Origin: Oryzihumus sp036391795
Lineage (GTDB): Bacteria; Actinomycetota; Actinomycetes; Actinomycetales; Dermatophilaceae
Direction: 5' to 3'
Length of the DNA: 26,183 bases
NCBI RefSeq assembly: GCF_036391795.1
Contig: NZ_DASVZH010000044.1
Span: forward strand, 1 to 26,183
Shown here: positions 1 through 6,448 of the stretch, in pieces
Position numbering within the stretch: the first letter of the stretch is position 1
Layout: each line of letters begins with the position of its first letter
Translations under genes and position numbers: made by a program
Notes under the pieces: model-generated
Databases searched by the model: none
Seen by the model: only the letters and a program-made list of their open reading frames with translations
What the model was told of the DNA's origin: nothing

Positions 1-566
1 TGCAGGGCGGCGACCACGCCGTACGCGCCGTACATCCCGGCGAGCAGGTCGCCGATCGGCACCCCCACGCGGGTCGGGTGGTCGGGGTCGGGGCCGGTCA
101 GGGACATCAGGCCGGCCTCGCCCTGCGCGATCTGGTCGTACCCCGCCCGGCCACCCTCGGGACCGTCGTGGCCGAAGCCGCTGATCGACAGGATGACCAG
201 GCGCGGGTTGAGCTCGTGCAGCCGCTCGACGCTGAAGCCGAGCCGGTCGAGCACGCCGGGCCGGAAGTTCTCCAGCAGCACGTCGGCGTGGGTGACCAGC
301 CGGGTCAGCGTCGCCACCCCGTCCTCGCTCTTGAGGTCGAGGGTGATCGACTCCTTGTTGCGGTTGCAGGACAGGAAGTAGGTCGAGATCGGGTCGTCCT
401 CGGGCCCGACGAAGGGCGGGCCCCAGCCGCGGGTGTCGTCCCCGCCGCCGGGCGTCTCCACCTTGATGACCCGGGCACCGAGGTCGCCCAGCATCATCCC
501 GGCGTGCGGGCCGGCGAGGGCGCGGGTGAGGTCGATGACGGTGGTGTCGTCGAGCGGTCCGGTCAC
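1..566 (-). CDS. CaiB/BaiF family (class III) CoA-transferase, partial
   Basis: Reading leftward from a GTG at 566 gives about 188 residues before the window ends; the family is usually about 400 residues, so the C-terminal half lies outside. A ribosome site AGGAG sits just upstream. Family features seen: VIDLTRALAGPHAGMMLGDLGARVIKVE near residues 10-37 is the nucleotide/CoA fold start, followed by NRNKESITLDLK, LLENFRPGVLDRLG and GYDQIAQGEAG. D172 in the GDLLAGMYG stretch falls where family III enzymes carry their catalytic Asp (acyl-anhydride intermediate). These enzymes move CoA between carboxylic acids; members include formyl-CoA:oxalate CoA-transferase. The gene starts 29 bases after hyuB ends, so it is probably in the same operon. 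Substrate cannot be read from this fragment; a small dicarboxylate such as oxalate or malonate would fit the neighbourhood (inference). Confidence 0.88.
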   Translation of the reverse strand, partial: MTGPLDDTTVIDLTRALAGPHAGMMLGDLGARVIKVETPGGGDDTRGWGPPFVGPEDDPISTYFLSCNRNKESITLDLKSEDGVATLTRLVTHADVLLENFRPGVLDRLGFSVERLHELNPRLVILSISGFGHDGPEGGRAGYDQIAQGEAGLMSLTGPDPDHPTRVGVPIGDLLAGMYGAYGVVAAL

Positions 567-595
567 GATGTCGGTCTCCTGTCGGTCTGCTGCGG

Positions 596-2479
596 TCAGA
601 GCCAGTCGACGTCCGCGGCGCTGGCGCCGGCGGCCAGCGTGGCGTAGCCGGGCCCGCGGTCGAAGAACGGCTGCTCACCGCGGACGGCGCGGCGCTCGGC
701 ACGCAGGGCGTCGGACGCCGCGGTGTCGATGACTGGCTCGTCCTTGGTGCCCGTGGCCACGACGCCGTAGTCGGTGCGGGCACCCTCGAAGGAGACCTTG
801 CCCCACCTCAGGTCGCGCTGCACCTCGTCGTACGGGCGCTCCAGCGGGTCGCCCCAGCCGCCACCTCCGGTGGTGCGGATCCGGATGACCTCGCCGGCCT
901 TGACCGGCTCGTGGTCGGCCAGCGCGTCGACCTCCCGCTCGTGCGGGCCGCCCGGGTCGATCGTCACCTGGAACGGCTTGCCGGCCTTGCCGCCCTTGAC
1001 GCCCCAGCAGGCCAGGATCGAGCGGTCGGCGATGGACATGAAGTTGGCGTCCTTGAGCATCCGAATCTGCTTCTCGTAGCCCAGGCCACCGCGATAGCGG
1101 CCCGCGCCGCCGGAGTCCACGGCCAGGCCGAGGCGCTCGACGAGGAACGGGAAGCGGCTCTCGGTGAACTCGGTCGGCAGGTTCCGCGAGTCGGGCACGA
1201 CGTGGATGGTGTCCTCGCCGTCGGCGTAGTAGCGGCCGCCGGAGCCGCCGCCGAGCACCTCGCGCATGAGGTAGTCGTTGCCGTCGCGGTCGTGGCCGTA
1301 GACGCCGGTGTAGCGGATCGTCTCCTGGTCGGCCGGCATCTTGCCGTCGACGGCCTTGGCGATGACGCCGGCGAGCACGCCGAGCAGGCGCAGGATGACG
1401 AAGGTCCGGGCGTTGGTCGGCGCCGGGAAGATCGGCGTGAGCAGCGTGCCCTTCTCCGGGAACTTCATCTCGATGAGCGGCACGATGCCCTCGTTGACGT
1501 CGAGCTCGGCCATCCGCTCGGGGGTGTCGGCGAGGTTGCGCAGGATCGGCGCGAGCCACTTCTTGAGGAAGTTCCCGTCGGCGTAGTCCCCGCAGTGGTT
1601 GATCGGGCCCTTGGCCTGCGGAGCGGTGCCGGTGAAGTCGATGACGATCTTCGGGCCGTTGCCGGGGCCGCCGGTGCTGGTCTTGGTCAGCGTGATCCGC
1701 TGGGTGTGCAGCCTCGGCTCGTCGACCCCGTCGTGCTCGGCGTAGTCCTCCCAGACGTACTCGCCGTCGGGGATCTTGGACAGGATCTCGCGGCGGTAGG
1801 TCTCGGTGGTCTTGTCGAGGATGGCGTCGAAGGCCGCCTCGACGGTCTCGCGGCCGTAGCGGTTGAACAGGTCCGACAGGCGCGCGGCGCCCATGAGGCA
1901 GGCGCTGCACTCGGCGTCGAGATCGGCGGCGAGGGACTCCGGCATACGGCTGTTGCGCGTCATGATCTTCAGCGCCGCCTCGTTGGGCACGCCCGCGTCC
2001 CACAGCCGGATCGGGGGCACCATCAGCCCCTCCTCGTAGACGCTGGTCGCGCCCGAGGGCATCGAGCCGGGGCAGGCGCCGCCGATGTCGTCGTGGTGGC
2101 CGAAGGCCTGGACGAAGGCGACGACCTCGCCCTGGTGGAAGACCGGCACGGTGACGCACAGGTCCGGCAGGTGGCCGATGCCGCCCTCGGACTCGTAGAC
2201 GTCGTTGTGGAAGAACACGTCGCCCTCGCGCATGGTCTCCAGCGGGTAGTCGCGGGCCACCGGGTGGACCAGGGCGCTGTACGAGCGGCCGGTCAGCTTG
2301 CGCAGCCGCCGGTCGTGGATGCCGGCGCGGAAGTCGTGCGCGTCGCGGATCATCGGCGAGCGGGAGGTGCGCGCGATAGCGGTCTCCACCTCCATCTCGA
2401 CGCTGGCCAGGGTGCCCTCGACGATCTCCAGGACGATCGGGTCGACGTTGAGGGCCGGGGTGTCGGTCACAGCGGTCAC
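596..2479 (-). CDS. hyuB: Hydantoinase B / oxoprolinase-type subunit HyuB
   Basis: Predicted 627 residues. It is the partner of HyuA in ATP-dependent opening of cyclic amides and imides (N-methylhydantoin, 5-oxoproline; acetone carboxylase subunits are relatives). Family motifs seen: VDPIVLEIVEGTLASVEMEVE at the N-terminus, FHNDVYESEGGIGHLPD, the His/Asp-rich GHHDDIGGACPGSMPSGAT segment, INHCGDYADGNF in the middle and GGGGWGDPLERP near the C-terminus. I chose the GTG at 2479: its bases overlap the hyuA stop (GTGA), and AAGGAG lies 8 bases upstream inside the end of hyuA. A second in-frame GTG three codons later is possible. Length is normal for the family. The frame stays open far upstream of 2479, but that part is antisense-like Arg/Pro-rich translation inside hyuA and is not protein. 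Confidence 0.93.
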   Translation of the reverse strand: MTAVTDTPALNVDPIVLEIVEGTLASVEMEVETAIARTSRSPMIRDAHDFRAGIHDRRLRKLTGRSYSALVHPVARDYPLETMREGDVFFHNDVYESEGGIGHLPDLCVTVPVFHQGEVVAFVQAFGHHDDIGGACPGSMPSGATSVYEEGLMVPPIRLWDAGVPNEAALKIMTRNSRMPESLAADLDAECSACLMGAARLSDLFNRYGRETVEAAFDAILDKTTETYRREILSKIPDGEYVWEDYAEHDGVDEPRLHTQRITLTKTSTGGPGNGPKIVIDFTGTAPQAKGPINHCGDYADGNFLKKWLAPILRNLADTPERMAELDVNEGIVPLIEMKFPEKGTLLTPIFPAPTNARTFVILRLLGVLAGVIAKAVDGKMPADQETIRYTGVYGHDRDGNDYLMREVLGGGSGGRYYADGEDTIHVVPDSRNLPTEFTESRFPFLVERLGLAVDSGGAGRYRGGLGYEKQIRMLKDANFMSIADRSILACWGVKGGKAGKPFQVTIDPGGPHEREVDALADHEPVKAGEVIRIRTTGGGGWGDPLERPYDEVQRDLRWGKVSFEGARTDYGVVATGTKDEPVIDTAASDALRAERRAVRGEQPFFDRGPGYATLAAGASAADVDWL

Positions 2480-4584
2480 TTCGCGCTCTCCTTGGTGATC
2501 ACGAGGTTGCCGTACGCGTCGACGCGGACGGTGAAGCCGGGGTGGACGGGCACGGTCGAGCCGAACTCCTCGACGATGACCGGCCCGGCGATCTCGTCGC
2601 CGCTGCGCAGGTCGGCGCGCCAGTAGATGCCGGCGTCGACGTAGCCGTCGGCGGGGTCGAAGCAGACCGGGCGGGTGCCGGTGCGGGCCCGCTCGACGGA
2701 GTCGGCGGCGCCCTCGATCTCGGCCAGCTCGGGCCGGGTGATCGGCCCGATGCCGGTGACGCGCAGGTTGACCCACTCGACCTGCTGACGCGCGTCGTCG
2801 CGGAAGTCGTAGCCGTACAGGCCCTTGTGGGCGTCGTGGAAGGCGGTCGCCACCGTCTCGGCGAAGCCGGTGTCCACCGCGCCCTCGGGGGCGTTGACCC
2901 GCACCTCGAAGGCCTGGCCGAAGTAGCGCAGGTCGACGGTGCGCACGTAGCGGTGGTCGGCGCGGGCGAAGCCCTCGGCGTCCAGGGCCTCGGCGGCGCG
3001 CTCGGTCAGCTCGGCGAAGGTCTTCTCGACGCCGGCGAGGTCGAGCTGGGTGTGCTTGGCGACGGCGGTCTGCACGTAGTCGTTCTTGACGTCGACGGTG
3101 AGCAGGCCGAACGCCGAGACGTTGCCCGGGTTCTGCGGGACGACCACGCCGGCGAGGTCGAGGATGTCGACGAGGCGGCAGGCCAGCAGCGAACCGGAGC
3201 CGCCGAAGGTCGCGAGCATGAAGTCGCGCACGTCCAGGCCGCGCTTGACCGAGATCTGGCGCAGGGCGTTGGCCTGGTTCCACGCGGAGATCTCGAGGAT
3301 GCCGGCGGCGCACTCGTCGGGGGTCAGGCCGAGCCGCGCGGCGAGGGCCTCGATCCCGGCCTTGGCGGCGGCGGCGTCCAGCGGGATCTCGCCGCCGAGC
3401 AGGTGGGCCGGGATCCGGCCGAGCATGACGTGGGCGTCGGTGATGGTCGGCTCGGTGCCGCCCTTGGCGTAGCAGAGCGGCCCCGGGTCGGCGCCCGCGG
3501 AGCGAGGACCGACCTTGAGCGTGCCCTCGGGGGAGATCCACGCGATCGAGCCGCCGCCCGCGCCGACGGTGACGACGTCGATCATCGGGATCTTGGACGG
3601 GTAGGCCCCGACCGTGCCCTCGGTGGTCAGGGTCGGCTCGCCGCCGAGGACCACGGACACGTCGGTGGAGGTGCCGCCCCCGTCGCACGTGAGGACCTTG
3701 TCGAAGCCGGCCTTGCCGGAGATCAGCGCGGCGCCGAGCGCGCCGGCGGCCGGCCCGGAGAGCACCGTGGTGATCGGCTGGTGCACGACCTCGTCGGCGG
3801 ACAGGACACCACCGTTGGACTTCATGATGTAGAAGGGGATCGAGTCACGGTCGGCCGAGGCGGCGCCGGTGAAGTCGTCCAGGCGGGTCTTGATGTTGGA
3901 GACGTAGCGGGACACCTTCGGCTTGACCGCGGCGTCGACCAGCGTGGTCATCGAGCGCTCGTACTCGCGGTACTCCCGCAGCACGTCGCTGGAGATCGAG
4001 ATGACCGCTTCGGGGTGCTCTCGCTGCAGGATCTCCCGCATCCGCAGCTCGTGCTCGGGGTTGGCGTAGGCGTGCAGGAAGCAGACCCCGATCGTGGTGA
4101 TGCCCTGGTCGCGGAACCAGCGGGCCACCTGCGCCGCGCCCTCCTCGTCGAACGGGCGGACCTCATTGCCCTCGAAGTCGAAGCGGCCCTCGACGGTCTT
4201 GACCAGGTCGGCCGGCACGATCCGCGGCGGCTTGACCCAGAAGTAGGAGTTGCCGTAGCCGTCCGGCACCGCCTGGCGGGCGATCTCGAGGATGAACTCA
4301 TAGCCCGCGGAGGTGATGAAGCCGAGCTGCTCGACCTTGCCCTCGAGCAGCTGGTTGGTGGCCACCGTGGTGCCGTGGCAGACGGCGGTGACGTCCGCGC
4401 CGGTCGCGCCGAGCAGGTCGAGGACCTTGTGCACGCCGGTGATGAAGCCGTCGGCCGGGTTGGCCGGGGTCGAGGGCGTCTTGGTCGTGATCAGCGCGCC
4501 GGAGTCCTCGTCGAAGGCGACGACGTCGGTGAACGTGCCGCCGGTGTCGATGCCGATGCGGATGCGACGTGGGGTCTGCGTCAT
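2476..4584 (-). CDS. hyuA: Hydantoinase A / oxoprolinase-type ATPase subunit HyuA
   Basis: Predicted 702 residues, the usual family length. It has an ASKHA-type ATP-binding fold: GIDTGGTFTDVV near the N-terminus (phosphate 1 loop), CHGTTVATNQLLEG, SSDVLREYREYERSMTT, VLSGPAAGALGAA and CDGGGTSTDVS (phosphate 2), then GAGGGSIAW. With HyuB it couples ATP hydrolysis to ring opening of a cyclic amide or imide. The ATG at 4584 is preceded by GAGGAA 5-6 bases upstream; the longer open frame to 4668 has no family similarity in its Arg/Pro-rich lead. It is the first gene of a hyuA-hyuB-CoA-transferase unit. A 283-base gap with a hairpin separates it from the amidase gene, so it probably has its own promoter. 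Substrate is unknown; a parabanate-, hydantoin- or barbiturate-like ring fits the context (inference). Confidence 0.94.
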   Translation of the reverse strand: MTQTPRRIRIGIDTGGTFTDVVAFDEDSGALITTKTPSTPANPADGFITGVHKVLDLLGATGADVTAVCHGTTVATNQLLEGKVEQLGFITSAGYEFILEIARQAVPDGYGNSYFWVKPPRIVPADLVKTVEGRFDFEGNEVRPFDEEGAAQVARWFRDQGITTIGVCFLHAYANPEHELRMREILQREHPEAVISISSDVLREYREYERSMTTLVDAAVKPKVSRYVSNIKTRLDDFTGAASADRDSIPFYIMKSNGGVLSADEVVHQPITTVLSGPAAGALGAALISGKAGFDKVLTCDGGGTSTDVSVVLGGEPTLTTEGTVGAYPSKIPMIDVVTVGAGGGSIAWISPEGTLKVGPRSAGADPGPLCYAKGGTEPTITDAHVMLGRIPAHLLGGEIPLDAAAAKAGIEALAARLGLTPDECAAGILEISAWNQANALRQISVKRGLDVRDFMLATFGGSGSLLACRLVDILDLAGVVVPQNPGNVSAFGLLTVDVKNDYVQTAVAKHTQLDLAGVEKTFAELTERAAEALDAEGFARADHRYVRTVDLRYFGQAFEVRVNAPEGAVDTGFAETVATAFHDAHKGLYGYDFRDDARQQVEWVNLRVTGIGPITRPELAEIEGAADSVERARTGTRPVCFDPADGYVDAGIYWRADLRSGDEIAGPVIVEEFGSTVPVHPGFTVRVDAYGNLVITKESAK

Positions 4585-4679
4585 GGCGTTCCTCGGGCGG
4601 GAGAGGTGGGAGTCTGGCCGGAGCGCCGGACGAGCCGGCGGTGCCCTCGATTCAACTCGCGCCGCCACCCCGCGTCCCT

Positions 4680-4696
4680 GTCAGAACCTGCCAAGA
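4680..4696. repeat. 17-base repeat, copy 1 (upstream of hyuA)
   Basis: The sequence GTCAGAACCTGCCAAGA matches 16 of 17 bases with GTGAGAACCTGCCAAGA at 21641-21657, upstream of the MoxR gene. Both copies lie upstream of minus-strand genes in the same orientation, about 70-100 bases before the start codons. This suggests a shared regulatory site. The function is inferred. Confidence 0.6.
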
Positions 4697-4706
4697 CCCT
4701 TGGCAG
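4688..4706. promoter_or_regulatory. Perfect palindrome upstream of hyuA, candidate operator
   Basis: CTGCCAAGACCCTTGGCAG has two perfect 8-base arms around ACC, centred about 113 bases upstream of the hyuA start. It contains a TGCCAA and a TTGGCA half-site, the same hexamer found upstream of the Mo-hydroxylase operon, of pucR/allH and of the MoxR gene. An operator for a dimeric regulator, perhaps the PucR protein encoded at 12092-13807, is a reasonable reading. I could not identify a convincing -10 box beside it. Confidence 0.5.
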
Positions 4707-4792
4707 ATCTTCATGCACACCTCGGGTATGCCGTGTCGTCGCCTCCCGCAGCGCGCCTCACCTTCCGCCCGCGACCCCATCCGGACACCGGA

Positions 4793-4835
4793 CAGCCCGC
4801 GTTTCGACCCCGGTTCGGGCTCGAAACGCGGGCTG
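4793..4835. terminator. Long hairpin between the amidase gene and hyuA
   Basis: Two perfect 15-base arms (4793-4807 and 4821-4835) flank a 13-base loop. It lies about 30 bases beyond the amidase stop codon and about 210 bases before hyuA. There is no T-run, which is common for actinobacterial terminators. It probably ends the Mo-hydroxylase operon transcript and separates it from hyuA. Confidence 0.65.
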
Positions 4836-4867
4836 AGGCGTGTTCGGTCGAGAAAGCTGGGGGTGTC

Positions 4868-5773
4868 TCAGACCTGGAGGTGGGGGAAGCTCGACGCGGC
4901 GGGCCGCTCGAGGTCCTCGCGGTAGTTGCGGATCAGGTCCAGGTTGCGGTCCGCGAGGTGGTCGAAGCCCTGGCCGACGCTGGAGCCGGGGGTCAGCGAG
5001 CGCAGCGCCTCGTTCGGGTCGAGCCGGGCGGTCACCCAGGACTCGTGCGTGGCGGCCTTGGCGGCGATGTGGGCGATCGGCGTGACGATGTGGCTGTTGC
5101 CGAAGTACAGCACCCCGGCCGGGTCGGTCCCGGTGGCGTTGGCGCCGATGACGTAGACGTGGTTGTCGTAGGCCCGGGCCCGGCTGGTCAGCTCCCACAC
5201 GTCGGCGCTGCGCAGCAGGGCGGACGGGCGGCAGATGACCTCGGCGCCCTGCACCGCCTGGATGCGGGTGAGCTCGGGGTAGTCGCCGTCGAAGCAGATG
5301 ATCATGCCGATCCGGCCGAGCTCGGTGTCGACGACGGTGACCGTGTCACCGGGGGTGACCCAGCCGCCGCGCGAGCGGATCTCGGTGCAGAACGGGTGCG
5401 TCTTGCGGTAGACGCCGAGCAGCGAGCCGTCGGGGCCGATGAGGGCGCTGGAGTTGTAGACGACCCCCCGCTCCTCACCGCGCTCGTAGGTGCCGACGCA
5501 GACGTGCACGCCGAGGCGGGCGGTTGCCGCCTGGATCGGCTCGATGACCGGCCCCGGCAGCTCGGAGACGAGGTCCCACAGCTCCTCGGGCGTGCAGTCC
5601 GGGGTGAAGCCGGTGGTCGCCGACTCGGGCAGCACGACGAGCTCGGCGCCGGTCGCCTCGACGCAGCGGGTCAGCCAGTCGACGCACTTCTCGACGTTGG
5701 CCTTGACCGCGTCGGGCGACAGCGGCCCGGCCACGGGCGCGATCTGGACGGCGGCAGCGGTGAACGCGCGCAT
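4868..5773 (-). CDS. Nitrilase-superfamily carbon-nitrogen hydrolase (amidase)
   Basis: Predicted 301 residues. The superfamily Glu-Lys-Cys triad is visible: E50 in VVLPES, K124 in VYRKTHPF and C160 in MIICFDGDYPE. The stretch ICRPSALLRSADVWELTSRARAYDNHVYVIGAN is typical of amidase branches that also hold N-carbamoyl amine hydrolases, omega-amidases and aliphatic amidases; the motifs do not fix the substrate. The ATG at 5773 follows GGGAGG by a short spacer and lies one base after the CoxG-like stop, so it is the last gene of the Mo-hydroxylase operon. The cytoplasmic enzyme probably deamidates or decarbamoylates an intermediate made after ring oxidation and opening, for example oxamate or malonamate (inference). 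Confidence 0.9.
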   Translation of the reverse strand: MRAFTAAAVQIAPVAGPLSPDAVKANVEKCVDWLTRCVEATGAELVVLPESATTGFTPDCTPEELWDLVSELPGPVIEPIQAATARLGVHVCVGTYERGEERGVVYNSSALIGPDGSLLGVYRKTHPFCTEIRSRGGWVTPGDTVTVVDTELGRIGMIICFDGDYPELTRIQAVQGAEVICRPSALLRSADVWELTSRARAYDNHVYVIGANATGTDPAGVLYFGNSHIVTPIAHIAAKAATHESWVTARLDPNEALRSLTPGSSVGQGFDHLADRNLDLIRNYREDLERPAASSFPHLQV

Positions 5774-5774
5774 G

Positions 5775-6428
5775 TCAGTGCCTCCCGGCGACGATGCCGA
5801 CGGCCACGCCGGCGAGGGCGATCGCGGCACCGACCACGGTGCCGACGAGGAACTCCCTGCCCTGGAACCCGGCCCGGGCAGGTGCCGGCGCGGCATACAC
5901 GGCGCCGGCCGGTGCGGCGGGCGCACCCGGTGCGGCAGCCACAGCGGCCTCCGGGGCCGCCCCGGCGGGCACCGGCACCATCACCCGGACCCCGGCGATG
6001 TCCTCGTCGACGGCCATGAAGAACTGGCCGGCCATCTTCTTGGCCACCCCGGTGAGCATCCGCTGCCCGACGCCGCCGATGGCCCCGCCCACGACCGCGT
6101 CGGCGTCGTAGGTCAACGCGGTGCCGCCGGTGGCGGACTGCTCGAGCAGCACCTTGACGTCGGCGCTGACCGTGCCGGGACCACCCACTCCCGAGGCCTT
6201 GAGCACGAACGAGCCGGGCGGGTTCTGCTCGGTCAGGGCCACGTCGCCCTCGTAGGTGCCCTTGATGGAGGCCACGCCGGCGGTGATCGTCATCTTGTAG
6301 GCGTCGGGGCCCACCTCGCGCAGCTGCTGGCAGCCCGGCAGCGTGCGGGCGAGCACGGCGGGGTCGTTGAACGCGGCCCAGACCTGGTCGACGGGGGCGT
6401 TCAGCGTGGCGGATCCGGAGATCTTCAT
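5775..6428 (-). CDS. CoxG-like SRPBCC protein with C-terminal membrane anchor
   Basis: Predicted 217 residues. Residues 1 to about 145 form the CoxG/SRPBCC domain (MKISGSATLNAPVDQVWAAF, LPGCQQLREVGPDAYKM, GTYEGDVALTEQNPP, VDADAVVGGAIGGVGQRM-like region). An Ala/Pro-rich linker follows, then a hydrophobic C-terminal helix (LVGTVVGAAIALAGVAVGIV) ending in GRH. In Oligotropha, CoxG is needed to attach CO dehydrogenase to the membrane; here it may tether the Mo hydroxylase for electron transfer to quinones (inference). The ATG at 6428 has AGGA upstream and sits 20 bases after the large-subunit stop. The longer frame to 6626 is a shadow of the upstream gene. Confidence 0.88.
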   Translation of the reverse strand: MKISGSATLNAPVDQVWAAFNDPAVLARTLPGCQQLREVGPDAYKMTITAGVASIKGTYEGDVALTEQNPPGSFVLKASGVGGPGTVSADVKVLLEQSATGGTALTYDADAVVGGAIGGVGQRMLTGVAKKMAGQFFMAVDEDIAGVRVMVPVPAGAAPEAAVAAAPGAPAAPAGAVYAAPAPARAGFQGREFLVGTVVGAAIALAGVAVGIVAGRH

Positions 6429-6448
6429 CGGCGGGGTTCCTGGTTCTC

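Noticed and set aside
2479..3688. Upstream extension of the hyuB frame
   Set aside because: It is an Arg/Pro-rich shadow inside hyuA; family similarity starts just after the GTG at 2479, which has a ribosome site.
2542..4836. Long plus-strand open frame opposite hyuA (764 codons)
   Set aside because: Composition is the Val/Gly/Asp/Arg-rich antisense pattern of GC-rich genes; hyuA on the other strand has a full family match.
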